In this document: piece after piece, positions 24,329 through 36,682 of the stretch | Layout of the letters: every line of letters begins with the position of its first letter | Position numbering within the stretch: position 1 is the first letter of the stretch | Assembly: GCF_033568475.1 (NCBI RefSeq) | Contig: NC_133121.1 | Coordinates: forward strand, 1,240,001 to 1,304,000 | Source: Henckelia pumila | Taxonomy: Eukaryota > Streptophyta > Magnoliopsida > Lamiales > Gesneriaceae | Reading direction: 5' to 3' | DNA: 64,000 nt | Position numbers and translations under genes: made by a program | The notes under the pieces: generated by a model | Database searches by the model: none | The model's input: only the letters and a program-made list of their open reading frames with translations | What the model was told of the DNA's origin: nothing

Positions 24329-24890
24329 ACTTGCCTCAGCCCACGCTTCTAGGTCATTACTGTAAAACTTTGAGGGCACAATCTTTTTCGAACTGGGATA
24401 TTAACCTCAGATACAGACGAACAATGTATTTATTGCCTACAGGTTAAAAGAACAGGGGAGCGGTAATATGAACATGGCTTTACTAGATTTGCGAATTTTT
24501 TATGAAGAGGTCGAACCGATTCCTCCCCTTGGGAAAACTGAGTGTGGTATCCTGTGCCCTGTATAGGATATGCTTTTATTGTTGTCTTACACTTTATATT
24601 TTGGAATAGACAAAATGTTATTATTGAACCCTTCGATGACTTTTGAATCTTTGATAGCTCATAGTTTATCAATACAAGATCCATTTCGTTGTTGTCAGTA
24701 AACATACAATTAATTCTTGGGTAATTAGCAAAATCATTTCGGTCAAACATTTTTTTTTTTAAAAAAAAACTTTTCCATGTGTATATGAAATCTCGCAAAT
24801 ACATTGTGAGGATTATATTTCAACAATGAAGTTCGAGGGAAGTCATTCACCTAAACTTCTTTAATGTAATAAATATAATGTTTTCTTAGT
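24329..24890 (+). other. CAND1 3' untranslated region (approximate)
   Basis: This is the sequence after the TGA stop. An AATAAA lies at 24868-24873, but plant poly(A) signals are loose, so the end is uncertain. Confidence 0.4.
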
Positions 24891-25279
24891 TCCTAAAATC
24901 TCTCTTTTTTTTAATAAAAAAAATAAATAATACCAACATGCATTAAATGATAAATGACAAAGCAATCTTTTATTAATTAAAAAGGGAACGATATTTGAGC
25001 TCGCTCAATTCTCTGCGTTTTAAGCCAACTTTGAGCAACGATACGATCAATTATCGTCTCTTGATAAATTACCTAACGATGAGTCCTTCCAAGTTCCAAA
25101 TCCCTTTCTTTTTTAACTTTTTCTTTTTTTTAAAAAAATAAAAATAAAAATAAAAATTAGGTCATTACATGATTTGTGGGGAGTGGGGTTAACATCTACC
25201 GGGCGCACTTCCTCTTGTCATTTCATTGTTTCTTTACTAATTTCAGATTGTCGGCCCATTGTTTCTCGTATGTTTTTTC

Positions 25280-25285
25280 TTGGAC

Positions 25286-25342
<57 letters not shown>
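25280..25342. repeat. (TA)n microsatellite
   Basis: A nearly pure TA run about 60 bp long with one TACATA interruption. It borders the MITE at 25343-25515. Confidence 0.95.
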
Positions 25343-25347
<5 letters not shown>

Positions 25348-25515
25348 TTATGTTATGCTGCCTACCTCTCGTGCCCACCTTCATGTTTACTTATGAGGTG
25401 GCAATCATCCAATGGATGAGATGAATTATATTCAAATGGTTCATCCAATGGATGAGTGTCACCTCATAGATGGACATGGTGGTGGGCACAAAAAGTGGGC
25501 AGCATAACAAAACTG
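25343..25515. mobile_element. MITE inserted in TA-repeat DNA (first)
   Basis: The ends are inverted: AGTTATGTTATGCTGCC at the left and GGGCAGCATAACAAAACT at the right, with GTGCCCACC against GGTGGGCAC further in. The middle has two copies of CATCCAATGGATGAG. TA repeats flank both sides (before 25342 and after 25516). Confidence 0.75.
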
Positions 25516-25530
25516 TATATATATATATAT

Positions 25531-25690
25531 AAAAATTTTCAGCTGCCCAACCATTTCTGCCCAACTTGTCCCCGACCACTTAAACCCACTATCGGGTTTT
25601 AGTTGTTTTTTTTTAAAAAATTTCGTATCACTAAAACCCACTTATCGGGGAAGAGTTGGACATCATTGGTTGGGCAACTGAAAATTTCTA
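25531..25690. mobile_element. MITE inserted in TA-repeat DNA (second)
   Basis: Termini AAATTTTCAGCTGCCCAACC and GGTTGGGCAACTGAAAATTT are inverted copies, with ACCCACTATCGGG and ACCCACTTATCGGGG in the centre. TA repeats flank it at 25516-25530 and 25690-25706. The sequence is unrelated to the element just before it. Confidence 0.75.
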
Positions 25691-25845
25691 TATATATATA
25701 TATATTATATTTATATATAAGGTGTCACATCAGCAGTTGCTCACGTAATTGCCCATAATAATTGTCAATTGATCAAAACTCTTTCTCTCTCTATATATAT
25801 ATATATATAAATGAAACCGCGAAAAAGAAGGCGGTGAAATATATA

Positions 25846-26106
25846 CTCCCTCCGTCCCAATTATAGTGTTCACATTTTCTTTTTTGTTTGTCCCAAATAT
25901 ATAGTCATATATCATATTTAGTAATACTTTTTTATACTTCTTTACTAATATACCTCTATTAACTATACCTTGAAAATTGTGCAATCATTTTTTAATACAT
26001 TAAATAGGGATAAAATAGAAAGTTTATATAAAATTTATTTTCTCAATAAATTTTTCTTATTTCGTATGAAAACTAAAATAAGACAACATATATGAGACGA
26101 AGTGAG
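25846..26106. mobile_element. Stowaway (Tc1/mariner) MITE, 261 bp
   Basis: The left end CTCCCTCCGTCCCA is the typical Stowaway terminus. The right end TGAGACGAAGTGAG is its decayed inverse. The TA dinucleotides at 25844-25845 and 26107-26108 are the target duplication. No coding capacity. Confidence 0.85.
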
Positions 26107-28763
26107 TATTAAACAGAATAAAGTAACAACGAAGGAGTCTAGACGAAGACATCCGAAAGTAGACATAACACATAATTTGAAAATAATGAAAGACTAATCA
26201 TGTGACCATATAAATGGTGTCTATGGAAAAATTGTGTACATAATTTTATGATATTAATATTATTAATTTAATGATTCATTCATTATACATTTTTTTTTGT
26301 TTTAAAAGAATTATTTTTATTTTTATATTGGTTCGTTCGATCTTTTTGTGTTTAAGAAAACATCAATTTAGAGAATGTGAACATACTTTTGCTAGTTGAT
26401 TAATGTCAATAGACTATAGTACCGTTGCCTTTTGATTAAGATTAACATTATTTTAGATCACACGATTAAATTTTGTGTGTAGATTTTAAGAGCTGGGGGT
26501 TGATTATTTATTAATTTGCGAGACATTTAACGGCGTAAAATGCATTAAATTCACCCCATTCATTTAGGGGTGGGTTTTCGGTATGCCGTATAAAAAATAT
26601 TGGTATGAAAAAAATTCATACTAATACCGATATTGAAATTTTGCTATGGAAAAAATTCATACTAATACCGTATAGATACCGAAAAAAATTTGATATACCA
26701 AAAAAATGTATATATATCGAAAAAATTTCGGTACGATATCCCGAAAAATCGATATTTTGGTTCAGTATCCCAGCCCTTGATATATCATTCGAAAATAGGC
26801 TAAAAATTAATGAGTAAAATCTCCATGTGCTTTTAATAGCTAAAACTCAAACCCGACAATTTTTTAATAACAATGCTCTATTACAACAATCTAATTAGCC
26901 AGGGTCTAGCAACATTTTATGCAGTAATTGATTACACATATTTGTTTCATCCAACATTTGACTCAAATTATAAAAAAAAAAGTGTATTATATAAATCATT
27001 AATTATATTATCCACACATATTAATTTAATTATCATTTCTAGCTATATTATGCATTTTTCATCATTTCATTTCACGAGCCAAACGATATTTTTGAAAAAA
27101 ATTTCGTCCGTATTAAAAGTTCAGCCTCAAATTTAAAGGTAGCTAGTACTGGTCGCTTTTAACTCGCTAAAAATAAAAGCACAAAGAAGTTTTCATGCAA
27201 TTCACACAAATCTAATCATATTGTCTGAGTCCCCTATCGAAATCCATATACCATCAATCTAATGCTCAATTAATAATGGCCATTATTGGCCAAGTTTTTG
27301 TTATTATATATGTCGACGTGGCTTTTTATGGTGCTAAATTGAGTTGTTTTTTTTCCCTTCCCTTCCTTTTCTTTTTCCTTTTTAGTTTTTTGATACAAAA
27401 TTGAGATGTTTAATTTCTAGTATTTTTTGGATAAAGGTTATATATTTGGAACCCACAAACTCGTTTGTTATGTTCTTTTTTTTTTAACGGTTTCCTGTTG
27501 CACATTGATGTATGGCATATGGAATATCATCCACTTTGTTGTGACTTGTGAGGGAATATAATAAAACAACTGACACGAACTTTATTAATATAGAATTACT
27601 TGACGCGTGCATAATTAATTTAATTAAAATCATCCTTAATTTTATGCTCGAATAGTGATAAACGAAAAATCTACTTACAAATTTTTTTTCTTGATAATCG
27701 GGAGGCGTAATTATTTCGATATATTTAATAAGTAATTATACCTACAGATTACAGAATAGATCACACATAAAATAAAACCCCTAATGTAATATAGATAGAT
27801 ACGAGCCTACAACATAGAACTAGTATAGTGTAATCGCCGAAACACAATTATTTGCGAGACACTTTGATCTTTACAAAATAGAATTTGAATGGTAGAAAAT
27901 CCATTCATTAGAGAAGTTTTTATTGGGAATTAACAAATTAAGATGCATGAATACAAATTTGAAACTAGAAAGAGGGTAGTATATGAAAAGCCATAAAGCT
28001 ACCCCAATATGGTTCTATATATTTTACAAATAGGCAATCATATGTGTAAAACAACTACGGAATTATGAAGGATTTACGATATTAATGGTTTTTCGAGTCA
28101 AAACGATGAATTAACACACGAAAAACAAAGGTGTTATGGAAGCGGGTTATTAGCAACTATTATAAATTGTTTGCTTTCAAATATGTTTTTTTTAATGTAT
28201 ATATATAAGCTTTTTAGATTATCTTAAAAGAATAAACGATTTAGAATCTTTACTGTAATGCGGTAATTAATTAAGTCCTTGAGTCATGGTGTATCATGAA
28301 ATATCCCTTGACTGAAGGGTAAAAAATGTCAAAGAAAGTGAGTAAAAAGCGATATAATTAATATTTTAGAATGGAGGGACCAAATGTCAATCTTTTAGGC
28401 AACACAATTGAGGCATTGGTGAGTAGCAAGGAATTGGAATTTTATTTTTTTTAAAAAAGGTCCTTTTCGCATATATGTATATGAATTAATGCAATGGGAG
28501 GGGGCCGGGGCCTTGTACGTTCCAACATCACATCATGTTCCAAACATGTTTCTTTGTCAAAATAAAGTTGAATCATTAAGAATATTGAGGATAGATGAAC
28601 GATATATGCTTGCAACACCACCTACGACAGAGATTCAAATTATATATATTATGAAATATTTTGTTAATTAAATTGGGGAAATTATAAATTTTCATTTGAG
28701 TGGATATTGATTTCTGAAACAGTTAGCAATGAGTCAACACATGTCAATTATATATATGCAAAG

Positions 28764-28803
<40 letters not shown>

Positions 28804-28832
28804 GGAAGAAAAATATTATATGCATAAAAAAA
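26107..28832. other. Intergenic, AT-rich
   Basis: No gene is seen. At 26568-26782 a block from AGGGGTGGGTTTTCGGTAT to CCCAGCCCTTGA, with repeated ATACCGATA and TTCATACTAATACCG motifs, looks like a worn hAT-type MITE (confidence about 0.5; target duplication not clear). A (TA)n run lies at 28768-28801. Confidence 0.5.
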
Positions 28833-28956
28833 GTTACACACACGGTTATACGTTATCTTTAAAATTATAAAAATATCTCGATGAAGTGATCTTTTCATTA
28901 GATTATATGAGATAGTTTTATAATTTTAAAAACAAACGTGTAACCGTATATGTAAC
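28833..28956. mobile_element. Foldback MITE, 124 bp
   Basis: Left arm GTTACACACACGGTTATACG and right arm CGTGTAACCGTATATGTAAC are imperfect inverted copies, and TTTAAAATTATAAAA pairs with TTTTATAATTTTAAA further in. The superfamily is unassigned. Confidence 0.7.
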
Positions 28957-29674
28957 CATCATGATATTTCTAACATAACTCATAATGGAATGGAATATAT
29001 GCTATTGCCTTTATTATTACAACTTGCTTCCCTTAGCTTCTGGTTAGATTCTTTCAAGCAACAAAAAGTACAGACACATACTTATTGGCTACCTGGCTAG
29101 GGCCTCCACTTAATTTCCCTCACATTTCCTGTCACTAAGGGAACTAGCTACACAATGATGCAATAAGGCAAAATCAAATGAATCTTAATTTGGATGTAGA
29201 TCATGTTAATTCCTTCATTTTTTTTTTCAAAATTTATTTTTTTGGCCTTCTCAAAGGTTCTTGAGAACCCTTAAAAGTGGCATGCATCTCTTGCGCACTA
29301 GAAAGTTAAAAGTATATAATAATTCTGAACAATAAATAACTAGCTAGAGAAAAAAGATTGCTTTCGACCCGCCATGAAATAAACAAGTAAAATATGTTGA
29401 ATCGAATAAGAAAATTAAAAAGTTCAACACGTACATATAATTAGATAAGAAAGTTTATATATATTAATGCCATTTTCTATACACATTATGCAATGCCATC
29501 ACCATACACATATATCCTAGCTACATACATGACATTATTTTTTCCTCCCAATTCTCTACTATCTTAATTAATTACTAGTACAACAATACTGATCAAGAGA
29601 AACAATAAAGGGAATTACAAAATAAGCATATATATATATATGTATGTATATATAATAATATACATATATATAGA
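28957..29674. other. 3' flank of the NPF transporter gene
   Basis: No separate feature is recognised. TA-rich runs (29628-29670) lie just beyond the stop codon and probably include the 3' untranslated region of the - strand gene. Confidence 0.4.
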
Positions 29675-32600
29675 TCATACAACATCATTCAATGGATATA
29701 CATTATCATCTCCACCAATATTTTTTGGATTATTATTGGAACCATTCTGATGATCATATTGCGACAAGAATAATATCCCAGATTGACCAGACTGATTTTT
29801 CGAATACCATGTTGCCCAAAAAAGATAGTGGAAAAAGTTGATGAAACTTAGCCCCGCAAGAAACCAATAGAACAAGTCCAATCTATCTTTATTCAGATCA
29901 TTGTCACTCAGCCATCCCGAACCAGAACCCGAACCACGTGAAGTCACCTTATTCACAAGCGAAACCAATATCGAACTCAAGTAAAATCCGAACGAATACG
30001 AGCAATAAGTTATAGCCGTCAAGAAAGTTTGCATCCCTTTGAGTGATTGTTTGTAGAAGAACTCCACCAGCCCCACCGCGGTAAACATCTCCGATATCCC
30101 GAATATCAGAAACTGAGGCGCAATCCAGAATATAGATAACGTTTTATCCGAGTCCCTTAATCTCTTGTTCTCCATAAGGGCAGCTGACACCATGGAAAAA
30201 GTGGCGAAAAACAGGCCGAACCCTATTCTTTGAAGAGGGGTGATCCCGGATTCGTGGCCGGTGATTTTACGGGCGAAAGGGACGAAGAATGTGTCGTAGA
30301 GAGGGACGATGAAGATCAGCATGATGTAAGGAATGGCTTGGAGGGAGGCTGGAGGGATGTGGAAAGATTTTGTTATTTGAGTGTTCATTTTGCTTCCTTG
30401 TTGAACTGAGAATGTTTGCAGTTGTGCTAAGATTGTGTTGAAAACTATCGTGCATGCAAATATTGGGATCACCGAGATTAGTATTTTCACTTGCTCTACT
30501 TGGTTTACGCTACAAAGTCTCCATGCACTTTCTTTCTTGTTGTTGTTTGAATCTTGAATAATTTTTATGCACGCCTTGTTCAAGAATCTGCAAATTATAT
30601 AAATTAAAATAAAATAAATGTTGATATGTATAAGGAAATATTATTATTAACTATTATATGTTATTGTTATGGAAAGTCATTTTTTTATCAAAATGGAGAG
30701 AAAGGAAGCAGACTAAAAAAGGAGGAAAAACCCACTATCCAAAAAGGAAACATCAATCATATGCTTTAAATCAAATCGTGTAATACTACCTCGATTCCAG
30801 ATAATGTTTAATTATTATATAAAACCGAGAAAAAAGAATATTTCCGAATGATAATACTATGACCTTAATTAATTCCAAGCTAGCTAGTTGATTTGAGTTT
30901 TTAATTAAACTAATCGAAATTAAATATATATTTCTAATATTTATATGTAACTTCAAGAATATATATATATATATATTCTAACCTGAATCTTTGAGTGAGA
31001 TGCAAATTGCCAATTATATTCTCAGAAATGGGGATGTCGCCATTTGTTAATTCCTTTGAGTGGTTTCCATGAAGCATCATGGGATCAGAGGGACATATTT
31101 GCTTTCTCTTTAAAGTTGCAGCCACAATCACCTGAAATTAATATAAAATAATTAGACAAAACAATTTTAATTAAAGGCCGGATTAATAAATTTGAGGGGA
31201 TTATACGACCACCAGGTTGCCAAATCTTCCGACAAATCAGAATCTAGTATTATGATTAATTAATTAATTTGTCACGTTTAATGGTAGTAAATGGATGTTC
31301 AAAAGGAGGCACTAGGACAGACAGAAACTTATTAAATTAAAAAAAAAAAATTGAGGGGAATTTTGTTTAATTTGTTTACTAATCAATATTGCATTCATGA
31401 TCAGCAGAATCAAATAGGAAAGATAACTAGAATATTAAAGCTTCTCATCTCAAATATGATAACTATTCTATTTGTGAACATAAAATAATAGGTTCAATTA
31501 GGAAGTATAAATCGAGCATGTTATATATGAGTGAAATAATAGGATATATATAGTAAAGATTAATAAAAAATTTATCCGAAATTTTTTAAGTTCGACTCAG
31601 ACCGAATCGGGAACTCATGATGACTCACCTGTGCAATAGGAGTCAAGATGCTGCCCTGAGGAGGCTTGTTCCTATAAACAAGTGTTCCGCAAATCAAGCT
31701 AAGCAATCCAATGGCCATGGCTGCGGCCGAGACCCCGAATCCAATATCCATCCCGGAGTGTGTTTGGACATAAACCAGGATGGTTAAGGCTACAAGCTCA
31801 CCCACAGAGAATGCAAAATAAGCAGCATTGAAGTATTTGGATAACTTCTTGGATTGGTTTGGATTATTATCTTGAATATTGAATTGGTCAGCACCATGTG
31901 CTATCATGTTAGGCTTCACACATCCACTCCCTAATGCCACCAAATAAAGTGCCATAAAGAATACAAGGGCTTTGAAGCCAGTGGCTTCTACGCAGTTTTC
32001 GGCATCGGTTAACATGTTGCATTGTGGTGGTTTGAGTTGGGGAAGATGGGCTTGCACTGATAGTAATATAAAACCCTACAAAATTTATTTCTTGTTAGAG
32101 TATTTCAAGAAGAGAATGTTTGCAGTATATATTACAATTATGCTCATGAATTTGCCATAATAACATGCATGATAAAAATTAGCAGAAAAATTGTTTATTC
32201 AAATACAACAATTTGACATAAAAAATATGTATATAATATATAGGGGAGCCTGATTATTAATTAACACATGACATTTGTGCAAAATTTGGGTGGTAATTAA
32301 TTAAGAAGTAAGCAACTTAATTTATGTTAAATATTGGGAATAGTTAAAAAGGACCGGGAGACAAAAAAAAGGTATGGAGAAAAGGCGGAGAAGAAGACAA
32401 TATTATTATATATTACCGAAAGTTCAACAAAGGCAAAGATGAGCATAGTCCAGAAGCAACCAAGATGTGAATCAGAAAGATAGCCACCAACAAGTGCAAG
32501 AATGAAGACTGTTCCTACGAAATTGGTGACTGTGTTTGCCGATTTCGACAGCGAAAAGTGCATCTCGTTTATCACATAGGTAATCAGATTGTTCCCAACT

Positions 32601-33312
32601 GCTGCTATTCCCATTATCTCAAATCCTTGAAGCCCTGCAACATTCCACATTCATCAACAAAATTCAACATCAATCATAATTCTAATATTGTAAATTAAAG
32701 TAGTACTACATTAATTAATTTATAATTTCATTCGTATATATATAGTTGATTCATTTCTTCATCCATTCCACACATTGCTATATTATATTAGAATCAATCC
32801 AACAACTTAACAAGATAACTAAGGTAGTGTTTGAGAGAGTTAACTAAGGTAGTGTTTGAGAGAGATTCGTAGAAGCACTTCTTAGCTTAACAAAAATTTG
32901 AAATATTGTAAAATTTTGTTAATGAAAAGCGGAGAAGTGCTTCCTAAAAGCTCTCCCAAACACTGCCTAAATCACTTCCAACTTTGAAAGAAACTGATCA
33001 TCAAAATATGTCAGCAACGACGACAAATCAAGAAATCTGTTGCATTCAAAGGTTTCGGGGCCCCGGAAACGATCGTTCTCAGAAACCCTTTTGGCCTTTT
33101 CACAAGAAAAAAACACGCACACGCACACACGTGTGTGAGATTGTACTTGAGAAAATAATATTCCAAGATGAAGATTAAAAAAGACCTAGAACAAAGGCAG
33201 CAGCTTTCATTCCACCATGCTTATTAGGGTTTGAAGGCCTTCCTCTCCAATCAACAGTCCCTTCACATATCCTTTCTCCCTTAAACTCCTGCAACTTTCT
33301 TGTGTTCTCCAT
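29675..33312 (-). CDS. NRT1/PTR FAMILY (NPF) transporter, 5 exons, 617 aa
   Basis: This is a major-facilitator membrane protein of the nitrate/peptide transporter family. Members move nitrate, peptides or hormones such as ABA and gibberellin, usually at the plasma membrane. The ATG is at 33312. Exons (descending): 33312-33186, 32634-32417, 32075-31629, 31131-30983, 30587-29675; all junctions are GT-AG and total 1854 nt with the stop. Visible motifs: VDWRGRPSNPNKHGGMKAA before the first helix, LSKSANTVTNFVGT, GGYLSDSHLG in the loop 2-3 signature region, FFMALYLVALGSGCVKPN, GADQF, FSVQQGS.MNT in the second half, GITPLQRIGFGL and FWIAPQFLIFGISEMF. The central cytosolic loop is short and lysine-poor. 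The proton-coupling ExxER motif of helix 1 is not present (sequence there is LQGFEIMGIA). Overall similarity recalls NPF4, but I do not assign a subfamily or substrate. Confidence 0.95.
32848..32967. mobile_element. Tourist-like (PIF/Harbinger) MITE in NPF intron 1
   Basis: Left end GGTAGTGTTTGAGAGAG and right end CTCTCCCAAACACTGCC are near-inverse, with AGAAGCACTTC against GAAGTGCTTCC inside. TAA flanks both sides (32845-32847, 32968-32970), the 3-bp duplication of this superfamily. A 23-bp direct repeat of the left end (from 32819) lies just outside, so the true left border could be there. Confidence 0.75.
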
Positions 33313-34276
33313 TTCTCCACACCCAAATTAAACACACACACACCGAATATAGAGTGTGAAATATGTCAGTATAATACTTCACAATTATATCTCTACAAGC
33401 TAGCTAAGCTAAGATATATATGAGATAGTTAATCTCCTTAGCTTGTTAATTTGTATACTGAAATCAAGAAAGTGGCCTCAATTTATACTAATATATCCCA
33501 AAGCCACACAGCTCCCCCCCGACAGTTGAATATTATGGCCAACTGCCAATCAAAAAATTATACACACTTCTGAGTACTCTAACGCGTGAGCAACACTTTC
33601 TATATCATAAATACATCATCATCAACTTAAGCAAACAATTTTTTTTTAAAAAAGGTATCTTAAATAAATCCCATTAATTAGAGTCAATATATATATACTT
33701 AAAAATCTTGCTGATTTGTTTAATTTCATTGGTTCTGTTGACCTTAAATTATGGTGTGTGATAGTAACAGTACTGTATAACAAAAGTTTGTCTTAATTCT
33801 GCACTATTTTTGGTTATCTATTTGATTTTGATTATAGTGCCAACCTGCCAAATCCAACTGCCACCTTAATTAAAAGATTCATTTATATCTTTAACATGCA
33901 CTGAGAAGATTAATCCAAATGCGGATTGGAGAAAAACAAATCATATTATTTGTTACAAAATTACATGTGTGATGAATAGTAATCATTCGACCCATTTTTA
34001 ATTAATTCAAGAGGGACTGCGTACCTTTTGACTTAAAAATGTCACACGAAGATCAGTTGACATTTGCATGTGTCCTATAATATAATATTAGTCATGCAGC
34101 TTGTTGCCATGTGAAATAGATATCAGCATTATCTCAACAACAAAATATTGGATCGAGTATGCTTAATAATTCGAATTGAGTAATATAATTATGTTTTCAA
34201 ATCAAATATAAAAAGCCAAAAAAAATGTAAGATTTTAGCCTTGGTCCATTTTCGAACGTTATAATGATTTGATGTC
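33313..34276 (-). promoter_or_regulatory. Upstream region of the NPF gene
   Basis: This AT-rich region precedes the - strand ATG. No single TATA box or operator-like element stands out enough to assign. Confidence 0.35.
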
Positions 34277-34284
34277 GACATAAC

Positions 34285-35319
34285 CAGAGACGGAGTTAGA
34301 GGGGGGCAGTGGGGGCCGTCGCCCCCCCCTCAATTTTTTTCAAATTTTTTTTTGTATATATATATCATGATATAATTAATTAAATAAACAACAATTAAAA
34401 ATGAGATTTCTTTATATTTGTTAGATAAATTTATATTTTTCATTAATGCCGCTAAAATAAACTTTGATACAAAAATTCACATAATATGAATTACATTTAA
34501 TTGCAAAAATATTGAAACAAATTAAATGTATTCGATGAATTAACAAATAAAAAACAGTTACATATAAATAAACATTTATATTTTTTAATTTGATTTTTTG
34601 TACAATCATCAAATTTTGAATGTATCAAGCTACTAAAATTATAATTACTATTCTAAAAAACTGAAAAATAATGTGTTAGTATGTCATGGATATATTAATT
34701 AGATTAATTTAACTATTTCAGTTTTCATAGAGCATGGATTTTTAAGTGCTAAAATTGTAATTAAACACGAGTTTATTAAATGAATTAGAAGATTTGTGTT
34801 TTAACATCTATTCATTGATATTACACTTATGCATATTTTGTTCAAAATTTCATAATAAATTTAATCACTACTTAGTTTGAAATTGTATAAAAAAATCGAG
34901 TATAATAATTTATCAAATATAATATACATGACTACATGTAAATAAAAAAAATTATATATTATTTAAATTTTTAATTTATATGTTAAATATTTTCTTTGCA
35001 GTGATTAAAATTTTAATTTTTGTATTTTAAATATTGAAAAACTTTTTTTTTTTGAAGCTAATATTGAAAAACTTTAAAATAGTTGTTTTTAACTTTTACA
35101 TAATTTAATATGAAACCACATGTTTAATTTTTTATTTTAAATTTCATTATAAGAAATTCAGTTTATTTTTTGCAAAATTTAACTTTTTCTCAATGATACG
35201 AGTAAAAAATTATTTATTTATATTATTATGTATTATATATATTTTAATTTTTTTAATAATCAATAGTTATATAATACTAAATTCGCCCCCCTCACATAAA
35301 AATCCTAGCTCCGTCCCTG
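34285..35319. mobile_element. Non-autonomous hAT element, 1035 bp
   Basis: Termini CAGAGACGGAGTTAGAGGGG and the inverse at the right (CCTAGCTCCGTCCCTG) are flanked by an exact 8-bp duplication GACATAAC (34277-34284 and 35320-35327). The inside is extremely AT-rich with no transposase frame. GGGGGCGAATTT-type subterminal motifs occur near both ends. Confidence 0.88.
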
Positions 35320-35327
35320 GACATAAC

Positions 35328-36677
35328 ATATCGATATGTGTAAGTGTCATATCAACATTATAATATAAAATTGACTAAATTTGAAAGATAATGAAATTTG
35401 ACAACATATATAGACGATCAAGATCATAAAGACATAAATATATACATGATCGAAATTATAACTTTTCCGATTCAAAATAGAAATTAAGTTCACACGACGA
35501 CGACCAAAAATATTTAAGCAATTTGATGAGCAGCAGTCAGAATTGGAAAAGCATGTTATAATATTTGGTCACGAGAAAAAGGAAAAAGAGAAGGATCAAA
35601 TTGTCTCAATTGGGGGAAAGTTAATTTTCCACGCCCACTAAATAGTAAATACTGCGCAAGATATTTCAAATGGAAAACGCTAGAAAACTTGCCTATATAT
35701 TTATTGTTTTATAAATTTATTTCATTTATTTAATTTGATATATAAAATTAGGACTTACATCCAATGTCAACGATATTAAATATCCCATTATTTATATTAT
35801 ATTTCGTTTTCTTTTGGGCATATATATAAAGATTAAAAATTTATTTTCTCTCAAAAACTAAAATATTTATCAAATATTTGTATTAATTGTCATGCTTTTT
35901 ATTAGAATCAAACTGATCATGCGATGGCTTACTCATCATGTCATATATTGTGAAAATTAAAGAACCTATTGAATTAAAATTGTAAAAAAAAATCCAAGAA
36001 ATGGATAGTTTTTGCGTAATTAATACATACATATATGTATATTATATATGTAATTGTAAAACAATTATAAATATAAATTATGTGGTGGGAACATGAACTA
36101 GCGTAATCTTGACATGTGTGACATGTTTTAGATTATAATAATTTAATCTGATGGGAAATAAAAAAAAATTCTACGTGATAGCAGAATTTGACGTTCATGG
36201 ACTAGTTGAGTGGCCTTTTCATTATTTTCCAATGCCTTTCCAGCAAATAGAATTATACATTATATTATGCTCCTATACAAATCCATTTGCCCTTTCAACT
36301 GCTCTATTTTGATTAATCTAGTTTAAATTAATCTAGTTTGAAATTTAGTATTATAACTAGTCAAATTAAGTTTTATTTTCATCCGGTTATTTATTTAATT
36401 TTGTGTCATATAAATCCAGTGAATATTGTTTATTTCAAATCGATGTTATCCTATGTGTCTCATGTGATAATTAAAAAAAAAGCTATATCACATATCTAAT
36501 TACATCCACCTAAGTAAAATGAAAAGCTTTTTTCTCTTGAAATTAATATTGAATATCATTTTGGTTTATTTTTTCCCTCTATTTTTGTTACATGCATGGA
36601 TTTAGATGTGGAACTATCACCCTGATTTTTGGACCCTATATATTATGCTTTCATAGTCGCGTGTGTTTTGTTGCGTA
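35328..36677. other. Intergenic, AT-rich
   Basis: No gene or transposon end is recognised. Confidence 0.5.
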
Positions 36678-36682
36678 GTTAC

